From Candidatus Bathyarchaeota archaeon (GTDB lineage: Archaea > Thermoproteota > Bathyarchaeia > Bathyarchaeales > Bathyarchaeaceae): 16,873 bases of DNA. Both the position numbers and the translations under genes were made by a program. Shown one piece after another: positions 1-5,171 of this stretch. The notes beneath the pieces were generated by a model. It made no database searches and was not told the DNA's origin. It was given only the letters and a program-made list of their open reading frames with translations. The DNA lies in contig JACUTO010000016.1 in NCBI GenBank assembly GCA_014859755.1, forward strand, positions 1 to 16,873, given 5' to 3'. Position 1 is the first letter of the stretch. Every line of letters starts with the position of its first letter.

Positions 1-119
1 TGACTTTAGAATTTAAGTTTTACGTCACGTCCATGCATTCTATCTACCGCTATATACATAAAACAATGTTTAACAGAACACACCTACTTTTTAGGCTGCT
101 TCCTTTCATTCCTAATGTT

Positions 120-129
120 TGCGCGCGCA
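120..129. repeat. Alternating GC tract TGCGCGCGCA
   Basis: A perfect 10-base palindrome of alternating pyrimidine and purine, lying about 25 bases upstream of the TATA box of the gene at 209. It is one member of the family of tracts seen in most gaps of this window. Confidence 0.6.
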
Positions 130-154
130 ACATCCCCATTTTCTCTGTGGAAGG

Positions 155-162
155 TTTTATAT
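155..162 (+). promoter_or_regulatory. TATA box for small membrane protein gene
   Basis: TTTTATAT preceded by a purine-rich AAGG stretch that could serve as BRE. Initiation would fall near 185, giving a leader of roughly 25 bases that contains a strong Shine-Dalgarno before the ATG at 209. Confidence 0.5.
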
Positions 163-190
163 CCTAACCACTATCGTATTTTGAACTGTC

Positions 191-204
191 GAATAGGAAG
201 GAGA
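191..204 (+). promoter_or_regulatory. Strong ribosome binding site
   Basis: GAATAGGAAGGAGAGC carries an AGGAAGGAG Shine-Dalgarno core about 6 bases before ATG 209. This is the best ribosome binding site in the left part of the window. It shows that the start at 209 is meant to be used, even though that frame closes after 17 codons. Confidence 0.6.
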
Positions 205-208
205 GCTT

Positions 209-404
209 ATGACCAAAGCGGTGGAGAAGGGATTGAAAAAAAATTGGGGTAACCGTTTCTAAGCCCATCTTAGCCATGATATGTATCGTCTTCGGAATAC
301 TGGTCATAGTGTTTGAGGAGCTTCTACAGTGGATAGTTGGTCTGTTCCTGCTAATCCAGGGAATACTGCTGCTAACTGACTACCTCGAATTGAGAAAAAA
401 ATAA
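209..404 (+). pseudogene. Small two-helix membrane protein gene, frameshifted at an A8 run (DUF3096-like)
   Basis: ATG 209 opens a frame (MTKAVEKGLKKN...) that stops at 261 after 17 codons. If one A is removed from the eight-A run at 236-243, the frame continues as KKIGVTVSKPILAMICIV and so on to TAA 402-404, giving about 64 residues. The shifted part holds two hydrophobic helices separated by a short EELLQ turn and ends in a basic LRKK tail. This layout resembles the short archaeal DUF3096-type membrane proteins; I recognise the style and am not certain of the family. TATA box, Shine-Dalgarno and a downstream T-run are all intact. A sequencing or assembly error, a real decayed gene, or slippage on A8 are all possible. 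If only the second frame is translated, ATG 276 would give 42 residues. Confidence 0.6.
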
Positions 405-427
405 CCCAACCCAAAAGTTAATACCTT

Positions 428-441
428 CCCTCTTTTTTGTT
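428..441 (+). terminator. T-rich terminator after small membrane protein gene
   Basis: CCCTCTTTTTTGT lies about 25 bases after the stop at 404. Oligo-T on the non-template strand without a hairpin is the usual archaeal termination signal. Confidence 0.45.
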
Positions 442-482
442 ATGGTTTTTGTCTATACCAAAGTGAAAATATTCAGACGTTT

Positions 483-499
483 GGGTTAAAGTTTAACCC
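483..499. repeat. Perfect inverted repeat GGGTTAAA-G-TTTAACCC
   Basis: Eight-base arms flank a single central G. It lies about 100 bases upstream of the TATA box of the gene at 627 and directly abuts the alternating tract at 500-521. The short symmetric form fits a protein-binding operator better than a transcribed hairpin. Confidence 0.5.
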
Positions 500-521
500 C
501 ACACACACGTATGTGCGCGCA
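500..521. repeat. 22-base alternating pyrimidine-purine tract
   Basis: The tract reads as a CA run, then CGTATGTG, then CGCGCA, with strict pyrimidine-purine alternation through all 22 bases. It is the longest such tract in the window and a candidate for Z-DNA or a protein site. A related tract, ACGCGTGCG, follows at 541-549. Confidence 0.6.
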
Positions 522-595
522 AAGTGTCTTATTTGGATAAACGCGTGCGATATACTCCAAGATGTGGAAAAACAACATTGTGTCCTCCAAAGAGG

Positions 596-608
596 TTAAA
601 TATTAAAT
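596..608 (+). promoter_or_regulatory. TATA box for membrane protein gene at 627
   Basis: TTAAATATTAAAT is centred near 602, so initiation is expected near 628. That matches a leaderless transcript starting at the GTG codon 627. Confidence 0.5.
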
Positions 609-626
609 AGCTCGGTTGGCATAATT

Positions 627-1481
627 GTGGTAAGAGAAGATATGTCTTCTAGAGAAATCAAAACAATTTACAAGGAATTAGTTCAGAATTATGCTATGGC
701 TTATCCCAGTGACCCTCTTAAGATTTTGAGTATGCACATCGAGGCTTATGTCAGACATGAGTGGAAAGCCAAAGAGCCAGCGGTTCTAGATCTTGCTTGG
801 AGAAAGGGTATTGAAATACCGAAGGTGAAAGAGCTTATCGAGAGGGGAAAAACAAAGAGGGAAGCTATCCTAGAAGCTTCAAAGAACATGCGACTCAAAG
901 TGTCGGAGACGGAAGTTGAGAAGTGGCTGAAGGAACTGCAGGAGGAGAAGCCTACAAGGGTCGAAGAAGCTGTGAAACCGATAGTGGTGGAACGGGTTAA
1001 GACCTATGAGAAGCCTCTGGAAGAAGGCAAAGCGGAGCTATTTGGGTTACCTGCTACGCCACCAACCGCACTTCCAGAAGAAGGGTATCCCAGAAGAGTT
1101 ACAAAATACTTCATACATGGAATCGCATACTCGGTAATAATGGCTGTCTTGGTTTTCGTGTGGGTTTTTGTTTCTGTTCTCTTAGTGGTTGTAGGATCGT
1201 TGATTGGGCTCATCATAGGATTCATATTGCTTTTCATTGTCTTAGGCGGTCTCAACTGCTTTTTAACCGTCACTATCTGGTCTATTTCGACTAAGACAGC
1301 ATGGACAAGCCTCTTAGGTCACGGATTAGCCCTTCTCATTGCATTAATCATCGCGCACATTCCAGCTTTTTTAATCAACTTGACTGTACCAAGCCTAGCA
1401 ACGACGATAGTGTTGTTCATCGTCTACGCTTTCGTCGACGGTTTCGTAGCCAAAAACGTAGCCAAGGTATGGAAAGAATAG
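627..1481 (+). CDS. Membrane protein with cytosolic helical N-terminus, function unknown
   Basis: 284 residues; I do not recognise the family. Residues 1-110 are charged and helical with no signal peptide, rich in Lys and Glu, followed by a Pro/Glu-rich linker to about 158. The C-terminal part holds about four hydrophobic segments (roughly 163-187, 188-210, 229-250 and 257-275), so the protein is probably anchored with its N-terminus in the cytosol. The N-terminal half could be a small helical protein- or nucleic-acid-binding module, but no motif decides this. The GTG start at 627 agrees with a TATA box centred 25 bases upstream (leaderless); ATG 642 is the alternative and lacks a good Shine-Dalgarno. 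The stop is TAG. It has no operon partner: the gene at 1521-1730 converges on it. Confidence 0.75.
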   Translation: MVREDMSSREIKTIYKELVQNYAMAYPSDPLKILSMHIEAYVRHEWKAKEPAVLDLAWRKGIEIPKVKELIERGKTKREAILEASKNMRLKVSETEVEKWLKELQEEKPTRVEEAVKPIVVERVKTYEKPLEEGKAELFGLPATPPTALPEEGYPRRVTKYFIHGIAYSVIMAVLVFVWVFVSVLLVVVGSLIGLIIGFILLFIVLGGLNCFLTVTIWSISTKTAWTSLLGHGLALLIALIIAHIPAFLINLTVPSLATTIVLFIVYAFVDGFVAKNVAKVWKE

Positions 1482-1494
1482 TTGATGGCTTCTA

Positions 1495-1506
1495 GCGCGC
1501 GCACAT
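1495..1506. repeat. Alternating GC tract after the membrane protein gene
   Basis: GCGCGCGCACAT begins 14 bases after the stop of the 627-1481 gene, in the convergent gap before the minus-strand gene ending at 1521. It is strictly alternating over 12 bases. Confidence 0.55.
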
Positions 1507-1520
1507 TATCCCATGCTTGG

Positions 1521-1730
1521 TTATGTTGAGTTTAATTCGTCGAACAGTTTGTTAACGAATTTGCATCCACGATTTTCTGAAGGATTGTAAAAACACATCT
1601 TACTGGGCTATTCTTTTGAGAATCTTAGACAGCCCCAACATTGACTAAACAAACGAACTTTGTGTTTATCTCTGTGCGCTCTACATAATTCAATAGCCTT
1701 CTCTAAAGGAATTGAATTGGTGTTTGACAT
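1521..1730 (-). pseudogene. Small cysteine-rich protein gene with in-frame TAG codon
   Basis: Reading from ATG 1730 gives MSNTNSIPLEKAIELCRAHR and continues to KVRLFSQCWGCLRFSKE. An in-frame TAG (1608-1610, codon 41) follows, then the same frame goes on as PSKMCFYNPSENRGCKF and ends at TAA 1521-1523, 69 codons in all. Cys31 and Cys34 (CWGC) before the TAG, and Cys46 and Cys56 after it, would make a plausible four-cysteine zinc site, so both halves belong to one protein. It looks like a conserved archaeal small protein, but I cannot name the family. A TATA-like CTTTAAAT at 1753-1760 sits about 27 bases ahead of the ATG, so the message would be leaderless and the promoter is intact. The TAG may be a nonsense mutation (for example from GAG or AAG), a sequence error, or a recoded (pyrrolysine or readthrough) codon. 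Confidence 0.7.
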
Positions 1731-1752
1731 GTAATTATGTTTCTAGCTATGA

Positions 1753-1760
1753 CTTTAAAT
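1753..1760 (-). promoter_or_regulatory. TATA box for small cysteine-rich gene
   Basis: On the minus strand this reads ATTTAAAG, centred 27 bases upstream of ATG 1730. That is the spacing expected for a leaderless archaeal transcript. An alternating tract CGCGCGCA lies just upstream at 1771-1778. Confidence 0.5.
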
Positions 1761-1800
1761 CACTTTGGCTCGCGCGCAATCTCTCTTTAGACTCTTCGTA

Positions 1801-1850
1801 CCCTATAGTTTCTCAATTTGCGCACGTGCAATGACGCTAGAACTATGGGG
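1801..1850. repeat. Imperfect inverted repeat around TGCGCACGTGCA
   Basis: Arms CCCTATAGTT (1801-1810) and AACTATGGGG (1841-1850) pair at nine of ten positions, with a G-T wobble possible at the tenth. Between them lies the 12-base alternating tract TGCGCACGTGCA (1819-1830) with palindromic core GCACGTGC. The structure sits just after the stop of the MFS gene on the minus strand, so it may act as a terminator or processing hairpin, or bind a protein. Confidence 0.45.
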
Positions 1851-1856
1851 TTTAAC

Positions 1857-3188
1857 CTAGGCTTCGCCGTCCGGCGCATGCAAATCTTCAATCTTCTCTT
1901 GAGTTATTTTTCTTTCCGTTTTCCTGAAGAAGATGAAGTAAAGGACGCATGACGTTAAATAGAATGCCGAAGTGAAAAAGAATGGTGAGGCATAATCTCC
2001 TAAACTCATTATTTGCCCTCCCAAAATTACGCCCACGGCTCTCGGGATGTTGTCAGCCATGATTTGAAACCCGCTTGTAGTCGCCCGTTCAGTTGGTTTC
2101 ACAATTTCCATCGCGAAAGCAGAGCCGACTGGACCAGCCATGTTCATAAGTGTACCTCTTGCGAGATATGCGGAGCTTGCTAGCTCAAGCGTGGGAGAAA
2201 GTGCGATGAGAGATATGAAAGGAATTGAGACGAATTGACAGATAACAACGACTCTTACTTTGCCCAATTTATCAGAAATCATTGGCGCAAGCAAAGTTCC
2301 TACCGTCAGAGCAATCTGACCCAAGGCGAAGATTACTCCTACTTGTTCATCGGTCGCCATAAACTTGCCTGCAAAAAACACGTTGAAGAGGGGTACAATG
2401 TATCCTGCGCCAAATCCGATTAGTCCAGCAGTTAAGACGAGCTTGAAGATCACGGAATAACTTTTGATGCCTTTCAGAGAAAATGAAAGTCGTTCAACCT
2501 GATTTGTGAATTTTCTCTCTTTTATCAAGGATAGAGGTAGTAGAGCCGCAAGTCCGCACACGATTGAAAAGAACAAAGTTAACCTGTATCCTAGAATTTT
2601 TGTCTCTGCACCGCCAATCACATTTGCAAAGGAGTCTGGGAGAAATCCTCCTAGCAGGTTTCCGACGAGGCTGAAAATCGTCATAAGAGCCCAGCTGACA
2701 CTGAACAAATAGGTTCTTTCGTCCCGTTGACTGTTCTCCATCATGAAGGGGGCACTAGCAACCCAAGAGATGGTGCCAAACAATCCGGATGCTAAGCTTG
2801 AACCTAAAAGAAAAGTGTGGTTAACCGTTAAAATTTGAGCTAGAACGAACAGATTGCTTACGAATGTTCCGAGGAGAAAGCTCTTTTTCCTTCCAATTCC
2901 TTGACACAGAAGACCTGCAGGTATGGCGACGAATCCTGTGGCAAACATGCTCATAGAGAGGACTTGACTAATAAAATCCGCTTCAAAGCCTAGTCCCCAT
3001 TTCAAATAAAGGTTAAAGATTATGTCCCAGATCCCGAAACTTATACCATTGAGTATGCTTGACAGCAGGAAGAGATTGGCGTTTAGGCTAAATGAGCGAA
3101 TTCTGTGGATGTATCTCCCAAGCAGCGAATCAGAGGGAAGAGATTCGATTCCGATCTCTTCTGCCTCTTCTCCAATTCCCTTTTTCAT
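1857..3188 (-). CDS. Major facilitator superfamily (MFS) transporter
   Basis: 443 residues, a normal length for a 12-helix secondary transporter. After a soluble acidic N-terminus of about 30 residues, hydrophobic segments run through the protein. The loop after the second helix reads GLLCQGIGRKKSFLLG, matching MFS motif A (G-x3-D-x2-G-R-K/R) with Gln in place of the usual Asp. The second half begins near residue 245 (LVLTAGLIGFGAGYIVPLF), which is again MFS-like. The substrate cannot be told; drug or metabolite efflux is as likely as uptake. The start is ATG 3188. Its AAAGGAG Shine-Dalgarno directly abuts the ATG with no spacer, which is unusual, and no in-frame start lies just downstream. 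A TATA box near 3251-3258 would give a leader of about 40 bases. The stop is TAG. Confidence 0.85.
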   Translation of the reverse strand: MKKGIGEEAEEIGIESLPSDSLLGRYIHRIRSFSLNANLFLLSSILNGISFGIWDIIFNLYLKWGLGFEADFISQVLSMSMFATGFVAIPAGLLCQGIGRKKSFLLGTFVSNLFVLAQILTVNHTFLLGSSLASGLFGTISWVASAPFMMENSQRDERTYLFSVSWALMTIFSLVGNLLGGFLPDSFANVIGGAETKILGYRLTLFFSIVCGLAALLPLSLIKERKFTNQVERLSFSLKGIKSYSVIFKLVLTAGLIGFGAGYIVPLFNVFFAGKFMATDEQVGVIFALGQIALTVGTLLAPMISDKLGKVRVVVICQFVSIPFISLIALSPTLELASSAYLARGTLMNMAGPVGSAFAMEIVKPTERATTSGFQIMADNIPRAVGVILGGQIMSLGDYASPFFFTSAFYLTSCVLYFIFFRKTERKITQEKIEDLHAPDGEA

Positions 3189-3250
3189 CTCCTTTCCCGA
3201 AACCCCTCTCTTCTGGAGAAGACCAGTTTACAACTCCTTCAAGTTCATTC

Positions 3251-3278
3251 CTTTAATTAGTTTTCCACATCTGGAAAA
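3251..3278 (-). promoter_or_regulatory. MFS promoter with adjacent inverted repeat
   Basis: On the minus strand AATTAAAG (3251-3258) is a TATA-like box for the MFS gene. Directly upstream of it, at 3261-3278, is TTTTCCA-CATC-TGGAAAA, with perfect seven-base arms around four bases. A symmetric site touching the TATA/BRE region is a good candidate for a regulator's operator. Confidence 0.45.
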
Positions 3279-3303
3279 ATGAAGATGGAACAGAAAAGAT
3301 TCA

Positions 3304-3312
3304 GCGCGCGCT
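3304..3312. repeat. Alternating GC tract GCGCGCGCT
   Basis: Alternating tract in the gap between the MFS gene and the double-cohesin gene, about 25 bases from a second, longer tract at 3337-3357. Confidence 0.5.
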
Positions 3313-3336
3313 TCAAAATTCTGGATGATCTCTCAA

Positions 3337-3357
3337 ATGCGTGCGCACGCGTACATA
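3337..3357. repeat. 21-base alternating purine-pyrimidine tract
   Basis: Strict alternation over 21 bases, containing the perfect 12-base palindrome GCGTGCGCACGC at 3339-3350. It lies 24 bases beyond the stop of the double-cohesin gene on the minus strand. Confidence 0.6.
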
Positions 3358-3380
3358 GATTTCAGGGAAAAAGAGCGTTT

Positions 3381-4829
3381 TCACGTTTTTGGGGAGCGTT
3401 TTCGTCTTGTAAAGTAGAATAGAATAATTGCTAGAGGCACGATTATGGCCACAGTCGCTATTATTAGAGTTGTCGGGAATTGCGCCTCGCGTTGTGCGGT
3501 CGCCTGAATGACATCGTCCATAACAAGCGTGTTGTCTTCAGGGTCCGTTTCGTGAGGTAGGATGTCGGCTTCAGCCTTTACTACATATCTGCCTTCGGCT
3601 ATGTTCTGAGTATTCCAGTCAAGTGTAAGCGTCTTTTGATCGCCTGAAGCCAGATCTGCCACGGGTATGGTTCGTAAACGAGTGATGTTAGCCCATACTA
3701 GGACGTCAAAGTTTTCAGCTACGTTGCCTTCGTTCTCTACTGTAACTGTTATGGACACTGTGTCTCCTACGGTGACATTGTAGATTGAGGCTTCAATGCT
3801 CTTAACAGCTATATCTCCCATCACATTCGTGAAGTAACCATCTTCACTTAGATGCAAAATTTCCATTAGATTGTTATCAAGCAGCGTTGTGTTGTGGAGA
3901 TCCAGAATGGTATCTCCATAATGCTCAACTGAGAAGATGATGGTAGCCAACGTTCCGTTGCCACCAGCTGTAACTATAGGGTCGTCTACGAGCGTGCAGT
4001 TGACACATACGGTTCCCGCTTCTGGATAGGTTACATCGAAGGCGGTTGTTTGTGCACCCTCTTGGCTGAGGAAAGGGCCTTCCTGAATATTTGTAGCATT
4101 CAAAACAGTTGGATCCCAACTCAAACAAATCATCCAACTATAAAGGTTCGCGACGTCGACTATGGTTATGTTTGCATCAAGAGTGGAGCCAGGAGTCAGA
4201 GGATCTGCCACGGTTGGTAGATCCACACGAAGGATGGGAATGCGCGCGCCATACTGAAAAATACCATGTTCACTCGTGTGAGGCAACTCTAATATATCGT
4301 AGTCAAGTACCATGGTGTCGTAAAGGTGTAGGGCAGTATATCCCGTATCTTTAACGTAGAATGTAACTGTGGCAAGAGTTCCGTCGCCTCTAGCAGAAGA
4401 AGAACGAGGCTCGCCCTTAAGAACACAAACTACCGTTAGGTTGCCAGCGTCATTGTCAACAAAAGCATGGAAGATGGTTTTATATATGCGCTGGTTGAGG
4501 AAGAAGCCTTCTTGAACATCTTGAACTTCCAAAACAGTTGGATCCCAACTCAAACAAAACTGCCAACTATAAACATTTTCGGCATGCTTAATGTTTACCT
4601 TGATGTCGAAGGATTCTCCTGGCGCCGCTGAGTTCATGTCGGGGCTTACGTAAATAACTGCCTCAGATTGAGCTACACTTGTTTTCATCGAAAATGCAAA
4701 TACATTAAGGATGACCAACACTAGAGTCACATACAACAGACTTTTTTCCCTCAATTGACTAACCTTCTTGATATTAAACATGGGCATCATCACGTGACCG
4801 CGAAAAACGCGTTTCCATGTTCCATTCAT
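3381..4829 (-). CDS. Membrane-anchored surface protein with two cohesin-like domains and a CARDB domain
   Basis: 482 residues. An N-terminal signal/anchor helix (about 31-48) is followed by two homologous domains, about 57-195 and 200-337. Each carries a PG[ES]x5[ID]-like first strand, an N-[VL]-YSW-x2-CLSWDPTVL segment, a QEGxFL segment and a GDGTLATVTF or GNGTLATIIF strand. This pattern matches type I cohesin domains. Residues about 340-445 form a CARDB-type Ig-like domain (VGDTVSITVTVENEGNVAEN), then come a single helix at about 452-473 and a basic RRKRSPKT tail. The protein therefore faces outward, fixed in the membrane at its C-terminus, with two possible dockerin-binding modules and many NxT/NxS glycosylation sites. 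ATG 4829 fits a TATA box at 4868-4875; the Met residues at 14, 15 and 17 are alternative starts that would leave a shorter signal peptide. The stop is TGA. Confidence 0.8.
   Translation of the reverse strand: MNGTWKRVFRGHVMMPMFNIKKVSQLREKSLLYVTLVLVILNVFAFSMKTSVAQSEAVIYVSPDMNSAAPGESFDIKVNIKHAENVYSWQFCLSWDPTVLEVQDVQEGFFLNQRIYKTIFHAFVDNDAGNLTVVCVLKGEPRSSSARGDGTLATVTFYVKDTGYTALHLYDTMVLDYDILELPHTSEHGIFQYGARIPILRVDLPTVADPLTPGSTLDANITIVDVANLYSWMICLSWDPTVLNATNIQEGPFLSQEGAQTTAFDVTYPEAGTVCVNCTLVDDPIVTAGGNGTLATIIFSVEHYGDTILDLHNTTLLDNNLMEILHLSEDGYFTNVMGDIAVKSIEASIYNVTVGDTVSITVTVENEGNVAENFDVLVWANITRLRTIPVADLASGDQKTLTLDWNTQNIAEGRYVVKAEADILPHETDPEDNTLVMDDVIQATAQREAQFPTTLIIATVAIIVPLAIILFYFTRRKRSPKT
4102..4129. 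repeat. 28-base direct repeat, copy in second cohesin-like domain
   Basis: Identical to 4531-4558, 429 bases (143 codons) away. It covers the CLSWDPTVL segment of the second cohesin-like domain and contains GTTGG-ATC-CCAAC. Confidence 0.8.
4531..4558. repeat. 28-base direct repeat, copy in first cohesin-like domain
   Basis: Exact copy of 4102-4129 in the equivalent place of the first cohesin-like domain. The rest of the two domains has diverged, so this block reflects strong conservation or local gene conversion. Confidence 0.8.
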
Positions 4830-4867
4830 TCCAGTTCATGTATTTGAATTGTGTTAGCTCTACTGGG

Positions 4868-4875
4868 ATTTAAAT
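4868..4875 (-). promoter_or_regulatory. TATA box for double-cohesin gene
   Basis: ATTTAAAT inside the palindrome GATTTAAATC (4867-4876), about 43 bases upstream of ATG 4829. It predicts initiation near 4846 and a leader of about 17 bases. Confidence 0.45.
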
Positions 4876-5131
4876 CTTAAGTTTTGTCTATTGGCGGGCG
4901 CACGCCTTCCCTTTATGTATGTTTTCTTCGCAGTGCCTGTAAGTCAATTCCGAAGTTTCATTACCTTTATGAATGAATTAATTGTTGCCAAAATTTCTCC
5001 GCCTTACTTAACCCTCTTCTTGATTCACTGATGAAAGATCTATGATTAATAAATGCGCGCCTAGCGTCAGAATAAGAGGTGTTCCAATTTTCAGTTTAGC
5101 TCTTTTGGAACGTACGCAAAATTGTTAGTTA

Positions 5132-5150
5132 ATAAATAAAAAAGGGGGGA
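5132..5150 (-). terminator. Terminator after the cohesin-collagen gene
   Basis: On the minus strand CCCCCCTTTTTTATTTATT begins about 20 bases past the stop codon at 5172. It is a strong archaeal oligo-T stop and probably ends the operon that starts at 8880. A GTTCCAA/TTGGAAC stem follows about 20 bases further on. Confidence 0.55.
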
Positions 5151-5171
5151 TGATGGTATCGATGTTGATTG

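Larger units (their letters stand above)
1..208. other. Left-edge non-coding region
   Basis: I find no convincing gene here. One plus frame stays open from base 3 to about 170, but it runs through the GCGCGCGC tract and the TATA box of the next gene and has no credible start or composition. The region holds a 10-base palindrome TGCGCGCGCA at 120-129 and the promoter of the small gene starting at 209. Confidence 0.5.
4830..5171. other. Gap between the two cohesin genes
   Basis: I see no convincing gene in these 340 bases. They hold the TATA box of the double-cohesin gene, two alternating GC tracts (4898-4905 and 5053-5060), an inverted repeat GTTCCAA (5081-5087) / TTGGAAC (5105-5111) and the T-run terminator of the upstream operon. 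A 38-codon plus-strand frame at 4915-5031 has no supporting signal and was not called. Confidence 0.5.

Noticed and set aside
3..172. Plus-strand frame open from the left edge to about 172
   Set aside because: It passes through the alternating tract and the TATA box of the next gene, has no start or ribosome binding site, and the translation has no recognisable features.
627..1855. Genome-wide reading of TAG as an amino acid
   Set aside because: At least four genes here end in TAG at sensible protein ends (627-1481, MFS, cohesin-collagen, 138-residue membrane protein), so a general reassignment is unlikely; only the small gene at 1521-1730 has TAG inside.
4915..5031. 38-codon plus-strand frame starting MYVFFAVPVSQF
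   Set aside because: No promoter or ribosome binding site; it lies antisense in the gap between two minus-strand genes and has no protein-like pattern beyond chance hydrophobicity.
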